Positions 1 to 7,390 of a stretch of DNA of 64,000 nucleotides are shown here, in pieces. This DNA is from Candidatus Eisenbacteria bacterium (GTDB lineage: Bacteria > Eisenbacteria > RBG-16-71-46 > CAIMUX01 > JAHJDP01), in the NCBI GenBank assembly GCA_018831195.1, contig JAHJDP010000077.1, positions 124,001 through 188,000 on the forward strand, written 5' to 3'. Numbering within the stretch: the stretch's first letter is position 1; the number at the start of each line of letters is the position of its first letter. Position numbers and translations under genes: made by a program. The notes beneath the pieces were generated by a model. That model worked only from the letters and a program-made list of their open reading frames with translations. It was not told the DNA's origin and ran no database searches.

Positions 1-24
1 ATGACTCATCTCTTTAACCTGTGT

Positions 25-75
25 GGGGCTCCGTCAGCGATACGAGGGCCAATCGGAGCCCCTTCTTGTTTTTTT
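25..75 (+). terminator. Rho-independent terminator of a gene left of the window
   Basis: A perfect 9-bp inverted repeat (GGGGCTCCG at 25-33, CGGAGCCCC at 54-62) is followed by a T-rich run to 75. The T-tract lies on the plus-strand 3' side, so it ends transcription entering from the left edge, not the minus-strand genes that follow. Confidence 0.7.
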
Positions 76-102
76 GTCTCTTTGCCTCTCCGGCGCCGGC
101 GA

Positions 103-816
103 TTAAGCCAGGATTGTCTCGTCGGGGAGCTCCGTATTCAGGTAGTCTCTGATGCCCTGGATCGCGTCCAGCTTCCATTGATCTCCATCAGTTGAGATGA
201 GCGCACAGGAAATACCGGGTCTTACTCGCAAGACGAAATCAGAGGCCGGCTGATCAATCTCTCTAAAAGTCCGGTAGGGCTTAAGATTGAATGGATTCTT
301 GATTTCTGCGGTCCTAACCAGCGCCGCTCCAGCCTTCACCGTGACTTGCTGGCTGAATCCATCATCATTCGAGGTCCGGATCGCTTCGTCTTTGATGTTG
401 CTGACGAGCTTTAGCAATTCATCGCGGGCTGGAGTTCGCAGAAAAGAACCCTGAAGCCAGATGATGAACTCCTCGACCGGGATAAAATTCCCGATCATGT
501 CCTTTCCGGAATACAGGGCTGCACCAACAGACGCGAAGACTTGTCGATCGCGGAACGGCCCGGCCGGCGGAGTGATCACTTTGACATCTACAGGCGAAAC
601 AATCTGGATAACTCGGGTGGAATAAGAAGGGTGTTCCTTGTCCATCCCTGAGTTGATGTAATCAACCAACCCAGTCAGCGTGTGCAAACAGAGATTAGGG
701 ATTTGTGGATCTCTCACAGCACGGAGCTCGCAGGTTGCGTAGGACCGTCCATCAACCTCAATGACATCCTCTTTTTTGAGCTCGAGAATCTTTTCAATGG
801 CTTCTGGAGTCAGCAT
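103..816 (-). CDS. Phage-like hypothetical protein
   Basis: A 237-residue soluble protein with no signal peptide or membrane segment. The N-terminal part carries a 'VDGRSYATCELRAVRDP' and 'LHTLTGLVDYINSG' layout that I associate with uncharacterised phage proteins, loosely like the DUF2303 group, but I cannot name a family with certainty. I place the start at the ATG at 816 because GGGAGG sits 5 bases upstream; an in-frame start at 831 has no such site. It overlaps the end of the upstream gene (stop at 794) by about 23 bases, so the two are probably translated together. The pairing with a 'replication terminator' type phage gene supports a phage origin. Confidence 0.7.
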   Translation of the reverse strand: MLTPEAIEKILELKKEDVIEVDGRSYATCELRAVRDPQIPNLCLHTLTGLVDYINSGMDKEHPSYSTRVIQIVSPVDVKVITPPAGPFRDRQVFASVGAALYSGKDMIGNFIPVEEFIIWLQGSFLRTPARDELLKLVSNIKDEAIRTSNDDGFSQQVTVKAGAALVRTAEIKNPFNLKPYRTFREIDQPASDFVLRVRPGISCALISTDGDQWKLDAIQGIRDYLNTELPDETILA

Positions 817-1153
817 CCTTACCTCCCTCAATTACGGTTGGAGAGTCAAAGGCGTCCATTTGTGCGGGATTGCGCATAAACGCCAACATTTTCCCGGCCT
901 TCCGGCCCATGAAGATGGTTGCCGTGGCGGGCTGATAGACCGGGAGCTTGGGCCTGCATGAGATGAGAATTTCCGCCATCTCCCGGTCCTTGGATGGCTT
1001 GATGGATATCTCGAGCGTGATCTTACGGACGGCATCAGCCTTCGTATTGGGGTCATCGATGTTCGCCAATACATTGGCAAGTTCATAATCGAAGAGCTCG
1101 CCGGCGGCGCCGGCGGCGAGTGAAACCAAACTCATTTCCTTTGGGTTCGACAT
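794..1153 (-). CDS. Phage 'replication terminator protein' family protein
   Basis: A 119-residue acidic protein. The core pattern (LAAGAAGELFDYELANVL, then NIDDPNTKADAVRKITLEI, then DREMAEILISCRPKL, then TIFMGRK) matches small proteins annotated as 'replication terminator protein' in phages of Gram-positive bacteria. The name is inherited; the biochemical role is not established for the family as far as I know. AGGAGA precedes the ATG by 8 bases. It overlaps the next gene downstream, so the pair forms a compact unit typical of phage genomes. This is the best single marker that 0.1-2.6 kb is phage-derived. Confidence 0.75.
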   Translation of the reverse strand: MSNPKEMSLVSLAAGAAGELFDYELANVLANIDDPNTKADAVRKITLEISIKPSKDREMAEILISCRPKLPVYQPATATIFMGRKAGKMLAFMRNPAQMDAFDSPTVIEGGKDADSRSH

Positions 1154-1168
1154 GGGTTCATCTCCTGT

Positions 1169-1420
1169 CTATTTGGGAACCAAGATTCTCGAGCCGCTCC
1201 GATGGGGTACGTAGATTGTTGAACGGCCGCTCCGAGCTCGAGAGGGTCCTGTGATACAAATCTTCTGGGTTGGGGCGTGATACTTCCGGCGCAACTTCAG
1301 GATGGATAGGCTCCTTGGTATTCGGCATCTCGGATTCCCGCAACGGATCCGTGTGTCGTCTTTGCGCCGGCTGATCCCAAACCACCCACATTCACAAGAA
1401 ACCTGCTTGAACCATTTCAT
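1169..1420 (-). CDS. Small putative zinc-ribbon protein
   Basis: An 83-residue reading frame starting at the ATG at 1420, whose ATGA overlaps the stop of the upstream gene, a common translational-coupling arrangement. The N-terminal half has paired cysteines (CEC near residue 9, then CGNPRC near residue 28) that could bind one zinc. The C-terminal half is low in recognisable features. An alternative minus-strand frame (1158-1391) covers the same DNA and gives a Pro/Glu-rich peptide. I cannot decide whether a frameshift joins the two, so the exact product is uncertain. Confidence 0.4.
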   Translation of the reverse strand: MKWFKQVSCECGWFGISRRKDDTRIRCGNPRCRIPRSLSILKLRRKYHAPTQKICITGPSRARSGRSTIYVPHRSGSRILVPK

Positions 1421-1932
1421 CGGATCCGCACCTCCAAGATCTGCTCGGGCTTGAAGACCCGCGGGAAGGCGATCCAGGTTTTTGTATAGCCCTCCCTGTG
1501 CCATAGTGGTGCAACGTCTTTGGGGTTTCGGCTCGAAAACTGCATCAAGCCACACTCCTCCGGGCCTGTGACTGACAGCCAGTAGATGAAATCTATGGAT
1601 TCCGTATCGGTCTGAATGTATAGACGCGGGGCCCGGAACAGTCCGTCGGTTTGCCAGAGTTTGCACCTGAACCAAATTAATGTATCTTGGGATGCGACAA
1701 TTTCTTGTTGGACATGCCCGCATACCCGCCTCTTTGCAGCCCGCAAAGCCGCGATGTCTTGCTCCAGATCGGCTCGGACGACATAGGGATATTCAGAGAC
1801 GATCTCTATAACGACTCCATCATCGTTTGTGGCGGACCACTGACCTTGTGCCGCCGGTAGGGCGCAGAGGAGGATGTACGAGACGAGAAGAAACAAAATG
1901 AATAGAACTGCATCGCCTATGGATTTGCGCAT
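1417..1932 (-). CDS. Membrane-anchored or exported hypothetical protein
   Basis: A 171-residue protein with one strongly hydrophobic segment near residues 8-28 (AVLFILFLLVSYILLCALPA), either a signal peptide or an N-terminal anchor, followed by a soluble domain with several cysteines. No family is recognised. I use the ATG at 1932 because GGATGGGA lies upstream; an in-frame ATG at 1944 is the alternative and overlaps the preceding small gene. It belongs to the minus-strand run of short, tightly packed genes that ends at the tRNA fragment. Confidence 0.55.
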   Translation of the reverse strand: MRKSIGDAVLFILFLLVSYILLCALPAAQGQWSATNDDGVVIEIVSEYPYVVRADLEQDIAALRAAKRRVCGHVQQEIVASQDTLIWFRCKLWQTDGLFRAPRLYIQTDTESIDFIYWLSVTGPEECGLMQFSSRNPKDVAPLWHREGYTKTWIAFPRVFKPEQILEVRIR

Positions 1933-1934
1933 GG

Positions 1935-2120
1935 CTAGTCCCATCCATTGCAGTCTGGATCCAGACCGCGTTGTTCAAACAATTCCAACATGAGACAAAT
2001 GCGCAGGAGGCCAGGCACGTACTCCCAGCCGTGTGGAAGACTACTGCAATCGAGAGCGGCCACTGGCAGGACCGCCATAAAAAGCACCAACGCAATGAGC
2101 AGAACAGCGATAAGTTTCAT
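1935..2120 (-). CDS. Small secreted protein (61 aa)
   Basis: A 61-residue peptide with a typical signal peptide (MKLIAVLLIALVLFMAVLPVAA) and a short mature part with three cysteines. The mature part would be only about 40 residues, so it could be a secreted peptide or a lysis/periplasmic accessory of the phage-like element; no family is recognised. AGAGGAG precedes the ATG. The stop lies 3 bases upstream of the start chosen for the next gene, so they are probably co-transcribed. Confidence 0.5.
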   Translation of the reverse strand: MKLIAVLLIALVLFMAVLPVAALDCSSLPHGWEYVPGLLRICLMLELFEQRGLDPDCNGWD

Positions 2121-2140
2121 AATTCCTCTCCTCTTTAATC

Positions 2141-2193
2141 ACGGCTGGAGGCTAAAGCCCTCAGACCGCTTCCCTTCGGAGGCCTCCAGCCGT
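2141..2193. repeat. 12-bp perfect inverted repeat (hairpin)
   Basis: ACGGCTGGAGGC at 2141-2152 pairs perfectly with GCCTCCAGCCGT at 2182-2193 across a 29-base loop. It lies just upstream of the small secreted gene, so it may be an attenuator or operator. There is no T-run on either side, so I do not call it a terminator. Confidence 0.5.
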
Positions 2194-2414
2194 ATCCCGG
2201 AGGGCGCCGCTCCTTCACTCCCGAACCATCCGAGATCCACACAACTTCACCGCTCGGCGCCCTCGGGGTTGGGTTGGGGACGGGTTGACGAAACCCGCCC
2301 CCGTGGATGAACCATGTCGCTTCACCCCGCATGGGGGCTTTCATAGGCACATGGGCAGGGCCCTCCTCTGAGGCTGAAACCGATAGAGGGAAAAGCTGTC
2401 ATTGTTTCGGGCTC
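2194..2414. other. Intergenic stretch with no supported gene
   Basis: Between the hairpin and the next minus-strand gene. Short open frames on both strands lack ribosome sites and family resemblance. I see no conserved feature here. Confidence 0.5.
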
Positions 2415-2648
2415 CTACTTCCTAGTGGGAGAGGGTTCGGCCGCGGCCGCGGTGGCAAGGTTGCCAGGCGAATAGCCCAGGCGCCGGAGGACTTCTTGAC
2501 GTTCCTTCAGAAATTTATGCCGAGCTCTGGCGTCTTTGACGCAGCTGGCAGCCTTTAGATAGAGCTCGATGGTGTAGAGGCGGTTTCGGTGATGCTGAAT
2601 GTCTTTACTTTGGGGATTGTAGACGGTGATACAGTCTGTCGAGTCCAT
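2415..2648 (-). CDS. Small hypothetical protein of the phage-like element
   Basis: A 77-residue basic, probably helical protein with no signal peptide. Residues 20-60 are rich in Lys, Arg, Glu and Leu. AGGAGG lies 7 bases upstream of the ATG, a strong initiation site that argues for a real gene. It is the outermost gene of the minus-strand phage-like run, less than 100 bp from the tRNA 3' fragment. No family is recognised; a small DNA-binding or regulatory phage protein would fit its position but is not shown. Confidence 0.5.
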   Translation of the reverse strand: MDSTDCITVYNPQSKDIQHHRNRLYTIELYLKAASCVKDARARHKFLKERQEVLRRLGYSPGNLATAAAAEPSPTRK

Positions 2649-2734
2649 GGTAGCCTCCTGTGAGGCCCCACGGATCGCTAACCTATTGATATTGCTGAAG
2701 GTATATAGTCTTCGTCCGTATCACATGCGGGCTC

Positions 2735-2782
2735 GTTGGGCTCATAACCCAAAGGTCGTAGGTTCGAATCCTGCCCCCGCTA
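2735..2782 (+). other. 3' half of a tRNA-Met (CAT) gene; probable attachment site
   Basis: The anticodon stem-loop (TTGGG 2736-2740, loop CTCATAA, CCCAA 2748-2752, anticodon CAT 2743-2745), the T arm (GTAGG TTCGAAT CCTGC, 2758-2774) and the 3' acceptor strand CCCCGCT with discriminator A are all present. The D arm and 5' acceptor strand are absent, so this is not a functional tRNA. A solitary tRNA 3' half is the usual trace of integration into a tRNA gene, and it marks the end of the element away from the restored tRNA. With this orientation the element lies to the left, where the phage-like genes are. Confidence 0.75.
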
Positions 2783-2798
2783 AGCTCTTGAAAGAGGA

Positions 2799-2836
2799 CC
2801 TCCCGGTGCCGTTTTGCGGCATCGGGAGTTTCTTTA
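2799..2836 (+). terminator. Rho-independent terminator (CTCCCGGTGCCG family)
   Basis: The stem CTCCCGGTGCCG (2800-2811) pairs with CGGCATCGGGAG (2817-2828), followed by TTTCTTT. It lies directly downstream of the tRNA fragment and would have been the terminator of the original tRNA transcript. Related hairpins occur near 5834 and 19255. Confidence 0.75.
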
Positions 2837-2863
2837 TCCCGTTCGGTCCGGGAGAATCGGCTC

Positions 2864-3781
2864 TCATTCTTCAGACCACGGGCCCGGGGCCCGCCAGCGG
2901 CTTCTGAACTCCCGACCCTCATGGAGCGCTTCGGCAACCGGCCCAAGGAAGTCTGAAAGGGCCTGGATCACTTCCTTCAGTTCGCTGGGTGCTTCCCATA
3001 GCAGATTCTTCCTTAGAAATCCTCGCCATTGCGCGGCTTTCGACAAATCCGCCGCAAACTCATCTGTCAGGGCCGCCGGTCGTAGAACGAAGTCCTGGCC
3101 CCGTCGAGCAAACGTCTCGCGGATGGCCGCCGCCAGGACACCACCGTCAAAGTCGAACCGGCGCGACAGCGACCAAACATCAAAGAAATCCCTCATTCGG
3201 CTGTTGAGAATCCCCCGGCGAACCATCGTGTGGAACTTCTCGGCGATCACACTCTCCCTCGTGTACGCGCGAACCCGGGGAGCCGGCAGATCGAGCAGCG
3301 TTGGATAAACGACCATCACCGGAGCCGGCACGACAGCGTCGCCGAAGCCCACGTCGATCTGCATTGACACTCGAGCCGTACCGAGATTTCCCCGAAAGCG
3401 GACGCGCACTCCTTCGTACTCGGCCTCCTCTGCGATTCGGGCCCCCATCACGGTGTCTGTGTTGAACTCCAGGCCATCCGGCTCAACCTCCTGACGGCAC
3501 ACTTCTTTGACGATCGTCACGATTCGATCCACATCGTTGGCCACATTGCCCAGGAGGTCGATGTCGCTGGTAGGGCGCGTGAGCGAGATTTCCCACGTCG
3601 CCAGCATGAGCGCTCCCTTCAAGACGAATCGCTCGCCATGCGGGGACACCGACAGCCGGAACAGGAATCTCTCCATGGCAAAGTACTGGAGCAGCTCATT
3701 GAACGGCCGGCCGGATTCCCTCGCCCTGTTCAGGAGGCGTTGTTGCACCGACGCGGCGATGTTCGTGACGTTCCGCGCCAC
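2864..3781 (-). CDS. Type IV toxin-antitoxin system toxin, AbiEii/AbiGii nucleotidyltransferase family
   Basis: A 305-residue member of the AbiEii/AbiGii (DUF1814) nucleotidyltransferase-like toxins. The conserved core is visible: FVLKGALML, then RPTSDIDLLG with the Asp-x-Asp metal/nucleotide motif, and the later RVRAYTRESVIAEKFHTMV block typical of this family. The related toxin MenT transfers nucleotides to tRNA; whether this protein does is not shown. Translation starts at a GTG whose G is the last base of the antitoxin stop codon, so toxin synthesis is probably coupled to the antitoxin. No truncation is seen, so this pair looks functional, in contrast to the second AbiE locus at 6.2-7.2 kb. 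Confidence 0.9.
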   Translation of the reverse strand: MARNVTNIAASVQQRLLNRARESGRPFNELLQYFAMERFLFRLSVSPHGERFVLKGALMLATWEISLTRPTSDIDLLGNVANDVDRIVTIVKEVCRQEVEPDGLEFNTDTVMGARIAEEAEYEGVRVRFRGNLGTARVSMQIDVGFGDAVVPAPVMVVYPTLLDLPAPRVRAYTRESVIAEKFHTMVRRGILNSRMRDFFDVWSLSRRFDFDGGVLAAAIRETFARRGQDFVLRPAALTDEFAADLSKAAQWRGFLRKNLLWEAPSELKEVIQALSDFLGPVAEALHEGREFRSRWRAPGPWSEE

Positions 3782-4386
3782 TACAGAATCGCCTCCAGGT
3801 AGGGCCGGATCACCTTCTTCACGCGGCAGATCGAAGCGTAGTGCATGAGGTCATCCACCCCGATACTCCCCCGTTCGCGATAGGACCGGAGCGCCTCGAC
3901 CACCGTGTCGAGGCCAATCCTGTTGCGGAACTTGAAGCAGTCGGCGAGCGTCTTCTCCGGGCTGTAGATGCGCACATCAACACCGTCGATCTCGTGAATC
4001 TCTACACCCTCGGTGAACGACTCGCCGGTGAACCGGTAGATTTTGAGGGGAGGATGCTCCAGCCGTGGCTCCTCGGATCCGCCCGCGAGCGCCACGTGTA
4101 CCTCGTGGGGAATTTGAGTCGTCATCTCATGAAACGAGAGCGCGGATATGAGACAGATCACACCGCCCGGTATCCGGGTCGCGACGGTCACAAGGTCCGG
4201 GTTGCCTAGTGGCGGGCTGCTCGCGAGGCGATAAGCACCACGGCTCACCCTTTCCAGAAGCCCCGAGTCTCGCATAGCGTACAGCGTGCGCGGGTGGATG
4301 CCCGAGCGAAGAGCCTCCGCCGTACGGAGTACCCCCCCATGCTTCTTGAAGATCTCCGCAGCCTTGTCGAACCTGTCGGCTTGCAT
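3781..4386 (-). CDS. Type IV toxin-antitoxin system antitoxin, AbiEi family
   Basis: A 201-residue protein with the AbiEi layout. An N-terminal winged helix-turn-helix (residues ~8-50, with GGVLRTAEALRSGIHPRTLYAMRDSG) is followed by a C-terminal antitoxin domain containing 'YSPEKTLADCFKFRNRIGLD', a signature of this family. AbiEi proteins neutralise the partner without forming a stable complex and repress their own promoter. The gene sits immediately upstream of the toxin with a one-base overlap. Repeated TACCT elements in front of it (4392-4444) are candidates for its own operator. Confidence 0.88.
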   Translation of the reverse strand: MQADRFDKAAEIFKKHGGVLRTAEALRSGIHPRTLYAMRDSGLLERVSRGAYRLASSPPLGNPDLVTVATRIPGGVICLISALSFHEMTTQIPHEVHVALAGGSEEPRLEHPPLKIYRFTGESFTEGVEIHEIDGVDVRIYSPEKTLADCFKFRNRIGLDTVVEALRSYRERGSIGVDDLMHYASICRVKKVIRPYLEAIL

Positions 4387-4390
4387 TAGG

Positions 4391-4444
4391 ATACCTCGAG
4401 CCGGAGCGGATAAAAATACCTACAGAAATCAATATCCATAGGTA
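4391..4444 (-). promoter_or_regulatory. Candidate operator/promoter of the AbiE-type pair
   Basis: TACCTA at 4417-4422 and TAGGTA at 4439-4444 form an inverted repeat, and a further ATACCT lies at 4391-4396, next to the antitoxin ATG. The stretch is more AT-rich than its surroundings. AbiEi antitoxins bind inverted repeats in their promoters, so this is a reasonable site, but no clear -35/-10 pair can be fixed. Confidence 0.35.
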
Positions 4445-5091
4445 ATTCTATCCACCCTAATCCCCCCGTCAAGGAGCAAAGACCGGACAACCGAGCAAGG
4501 ACGCCCGCACAGGGCCCCACGTGGTTCGCGGACCCCAGCTCGACGCCGGTCTGGGTCACGGTCTACCGCGCCCACCCTGCAACCGCACGCCTCCTGCGAC
4601 TGCATGTTTCTCAGAGATCGCCTGTGGGAGATAGCTTCTCTTCCGGCGGCCTGGGCAAACCCACCAGAGAGGGAGCGACCACCCTGAGGACGGCGAGGAG
4701 GATTGACATCTCGCGGAGACTCGGTATGCTCTCTTCCTGTGCTGGGAGTGACTTCAGATCACTCGGAAGAAAGGAGGCGTGGCGTGACAACGAGTCGGCG
4801 AGCTGCATGGGCCGGGCTGCGCCCCCGGGAGGACGACTGCTGAGATCGGGTTGATCCCCTTTGACCCGCAAGTCTGCCAGCTTCCCGTAACGGGAGGCTG
4901 TTTTCGTCTCCCCGACGCCCCCCCCCTGAAGGGTCGACGGTGAACCTTCGCCACTTCTCGATTTGCCAACTAGCAAGCCGCGAGTCGGCTTGTCATCAAT
5001 CGCGGGTTCGTCATCCAGAAAGGAGGTGAAGCTTGGAGAATCGACAAGAACACGTTCAGGGCATGAATCGGAAACCACAGAGGAGAATGCT
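4445..5091. other. Intergenic region with one hairpin
   Basis: No open frame here has a convincing ribosome site or family resemblance. One hairpin is visible: CAGCTTCCCG (4878-4887) pairs with CGGGAGGCTG (4891-4900) and is followed by TTTT, a weak plus-strand terminator. A long frame entering the DinB gene from 4963 is only an upstream extension without an initiation site. Confidence 0.5.
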
Positions 5092-5601
5092 ATGGAATTC
5101 GAACACCTCGTTTCTCAGATGGTCGACAACGCACAACGCATTCGGGCGCTCGCCGAGCCCGTCTCGATGGAACAGGCGCGCTGGAGACCCGATCCTGAAT
5201 CCTGGTCGATCCTGGAGGTAGTGAACCACATGCATGACGTGGAGCATGCGGACTTCCGCACCTTCCTGGATCTTGCCCTCCATCGCCCCAACGAACGGCG
5301 CCCCCGGATCTCCCCGGAGGCCTGGGTGACTGAGCGCAGATACAACGAGCGCGATCTCACCGAATCCCTGCAGGGCTACTTGGCGGCGCGGGAGGAGTCA
5401 GTCGCTTGGCTACGGACCCTGGCCTCACCGGATTGGGAGGCGGTCTACCCGGCTCCCTGGGGACCCATCAAGTCTGGTGACGTCTTCGCCGCCTGGGTGG
5501 CGCATGATGTGCTGCACATGCGTCAGCTCGTGAAGCTTCATTGGGCATTCACGATCCGCGAGGTTGGTCCCTTCAGCACGGACTACGCCGGGGACTGGTA
5601 G
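5092..5601 (+). CDS. DinB family protein
   Basis: A 169-residue four-helix DinB/YfiT-type protein. The DinB fold is suggested by the N-terminal helix (LVSQMVDNAQRIRALAEP), the 'WSILEVVNHMHDVEHADF' helix with its His, and a C-terminal 'WVAHDVLHMRQLVKLHW' block. The histidines at these positions form the metal site of the superfamily. Members act as thiol-dependent transferases or have unknown substrates. The start is the ATG at 5092, preceded by AGAGGAGA; the frame is open further upstream but lacks a ribosome site. It stands alone between two toxin-antitoxin loci. Confidence 0.8.
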   Translation: MEFEHLVSQMVDNAQRIRALAEPVSMEQARWRPDPESWSILEVVNHMHDVEHADFRTFLDLALHRPNERRPRISPEAWVTERRYNERDLTESLQGYLAAREESVAWLRTLASPDWEAVYPAPWGPIKSGDVFAAWVAHDVLHMRQLVKLHWAFTIREVGPFSTDYAGDW

Positions 5602-5833
5602 TCGCAGGAGGACGGATGCAATGGGCGGGGCTAACGCCCCGCCTGATGCGTCGGCAGAAACACCCTGGGATCTCGCCGTCGACCGGATGACCATTCCCCA
5701 CCTCAGTCCTCCGCTATCTCACCCCCACCGGCACCAACGCCTTCCCTCGCCTCTCAAACGCCACCCGGACCACATCCGGCTCACGCCCCAAACTCCTTTT
5801 TTGGACTTCGTAGAGGACCCCCGCTACATTCAT
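5602..5833. other. Intergenic region without recognised features
   Basis: Between the DinB gene and the hairpin at 5834. Short frames are present on both strands, none with supporting signals. Confidence 0.4.
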
Positions 5834-5876
5834 AAAACTCCCGCTACCGTTCTCATGCGGCAGTGGGAGTTTTTTG
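5834..5876 (+). terminator. Rho-independent terminator (second copy of the ACTCCC family)
   Basis: AAAACTCCCGCTACCG (5834-5849) pairs with CGGCAGTGGGAGTTTT (5858-5873) around a short loop. A-rich and T-rich flanks on the two sides suggest it may act in both directions. The stem resembles those near 2800 and 19255. Confidence 0.7.
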
Positions 5877-6020
5877 GTCCGAGGCTCTAACCCTCTCCAC
5901 TCACTCGCCCTCCCCAGGAAAGCCCCACCACTTCAATAACTGCAGAAGCGGATGTGGAGATCCTCCCTGAGATCGGTTCAATCAAGAGAGACGAACATTC
6001 TCTGTCTGCAATTCACTCTC

Positions 6021-6121
6021 AAAAACTAGCGCTTTATGCTTGTTTTTGCCATTGATTTGTAGCTTCTTTTGCACAGGTTTCTCGATTCACTTGCATAAGT
6101 TAGCGAAATGCGCTAGTTTTT
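6021..6121 (+). promoter_or_regulatory. AT-rich promoter with long-range inverted repeat in front of an AbiEi gene
   Basis: AAAAACTAGCGC (6021-6032) and GCGCTAGTTTTT (6110-6121) are perfect reverse complements 77 bp apart. TTAGCGAAATGCGCTAG makes a further partial palindrome inside the right arm. The region is much more AT-rich than its neighbours. AbiEi repressors are known to bind paired inverted repeats in their promoters, and the right arm ends about 40 bp before the antitoxin start, so this is probably the autoregulatory site. Confidence 0.55.
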
Positions 6122-6163
6122 GCTAGAAATTTGCCGATCCTGAATACAGGAGGGATAGCTAGA

Positions 6164-6955
6164 ATGGCGACGAAACCTGCCATGTCGACCTGGGTGGAGC
6201 AGCTTCAATCAATTGGCTGCTACACCTTTACGCGCTCCCGGGCCGAATCTGAAACGGAACGCTCGTTCGTGGCCGCCCAGACGGCACTGCGGAGGTTGAA
6301 GGAGCGACGGAGAATCGTCTCCCCCAGGCGCGGATTCTACGTCATCGTTCCTCCAGAGTATCGAGCGACCGGTTCGCCACCAGCCAGCTGGTTCATCGAC
6401 GAGCTTATGGGCCACCTCGACCAGCCCTACTACGTGGGGCTGCTCAGCGCCGCGGCGATCCATGGCGCGTCCCACCAGCAGCCCATGGTCTTTCAGGTCG
6501 TGACCAGCAAGCCTACGCGCGAGATGAGTGCCGGCAAGGTCACCATCCAGTTCTGCATGAACAGCAAAGTCGAGCAGATGCCGGTGACGGAAAGGCAGAC
6601 CGAGACGGGCATGATGCGTGTCGCCACTCCCGAGACCACCGCGTTCGACCTCGTCCGCTACCAGGCCGGGGCCGGACAACTGAGCAATGCAGCAACGGTC
6701 CTTGCCGAGCTGGCAGAGCGAATCGACACCCAGGCCTTGGTCAGGATCGCGCACCTTGTGCGGCTTCCGGACGTCCAGCGCCTCGGGTACTTGCTTGATG
6801 CAGTCGGCGAAAGTGATCTCGCTGGTCCACTAGCGGGATGGCTCAAGGCACGAAAACCCCGCACGGTCCCGCTACGTTCCGGAGAGCCAGCGGAAGTCGC
6901 GATCAATGACCGGTGGCGCATTCTGCCCAATACCGAATTGGAGGTTGACGTTTGA
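6164..6955 (+). CDS. Type IV toxin-antitoxin system antitoxin, AbiEi family (toxin partner degraded)
   Basis: A 263-residue AbiEi-type antitoxin. The winged-helix N-terminus (residues ~15-60: AAQTALRRLKERRRIVSPRRGFYVIVPP) is followed by the antitoxin domain (YYVGLLSAAAIHGASHQQPMVF and the VATPETTAFDLVRY block). The start is the ATG at 6164, with AGGAGGG 9 bases upstream. The stop overlaps the TTG start of a toxin remnant (TTGA). The protein itself looks full length, so this is now an antitoxin without an intact toxin. It belongs to a different AbiEi subtype from the gene at 3781-4386 and may persist as a regulator or anti-addiction factor. Confidence 0.85.
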   Translation: MATKPAMSTWVEQLQSIGCYTFTRSRAESETERSFVAAQTALRRLKERRRIVSPRRGFYVIVPPEYRATGSPPASWFIDELMGHLDQPYYVGLLSAAAIHGASHQQPMVFQVVTSKPTREMSAGKVTIQFCMNSKVEQMPVTERQTETGMMRVATPETTAFDLVRYQAGAGQLSNAATVLAELAERIDTQALVRIAHLVRLPDVQRLGYLLDAVGESDLAGPLAGWLKARKPRTVPLRSGEPAEVAINDRWRILPNTELEVDV

Positions 6956-7190
6956 TTCCGCGCGCCAACATCACCGCCTGGCGTACTCACGCGCCCTGGC
7001 CATCCAACGAGCAGGTCGAACAAGACCTGGTACTATCGCGGGCTTTGGTGTCCATGTTCACGCGAGAGATCGTGTCCACCCAAGCCACCTTCCTTCGAAA
7101 CATCCTTTCAGCCGGTGACGACCATGAGACTGAAGATCGAGATCAATACCCGGGAGCATTTTTCTGATCTGCCAGTTGATCTCAAGGTTG
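6952..7190 (+). pseudogene. Degraded AbiEii-type nucleotidyltransferase toxin
   Basis: The frame from the TTG at 6952 encodes the family N-terminus (MIPRANITAWRTHAPWPSNE, then QVEQDLVLSRALVSMF) but leaves homology after about 40 residues. A later family block, MRLKIEINTREHF, appears near 7123 in a different frame. The segment between, which should hold the GS and DxD catalytic motifs, is missing. This is an internal deletion plus a frameshift, so the toxin cannot be active. The antitoxin upstream is intact. Confidence 0.75.
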
Positions 7191-7390
7191 CCTGGCGAGC
7201 CATGGAAGGGGGCGGGATGATGCCGTTGCGCGCCCGGTCATTCCGCCTCTTGACCAGAGGGCGCTCCAGAGGCGCTTGGGCAGACAGACGGCCCCATCAA
7301 CGGCACCCACGGGCGTCCCTTCGTCTAGGCGATATCTTCCGTCGTCAATACTGACTTCCCATCAGCGCCGGATTAGAACCATCTCCGCAC
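7191..7390. other. Intergenic region after the toxin remnant
   Basis: No gene is supported. Short frames continue from the toxin remnant, but I cannot match them to the family C-terminus. Confidence 0.35.

Noticed and set aside
1158-1391. 77-residue alternative minus-strand frame
   Set aside because: It overlaps the zinc-ribbon-like frame, which has the better start (ATGA coupling); kept only as an alternative in that entry.
2735-2782. Functional tRNA-Met gene
   Set aside because: Upstream bases cannot form the D arm or pair with the CCCCGCT acceptor strand; only the 3' half exists.
2683-2946. 87-residue minus-strand frame with 'GGRIRTYDLWVMSP'
   Set aside because: That peptide is the antisense translation of the tRNA-Met 3' half and is a well-known annotation artefact.
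4611-5078. 155-residue minus-strand frame in the long intergenic region
   Set aside because: No ribosome site, low-complexity Ser/Pro/Leu composition and no family resemblance.
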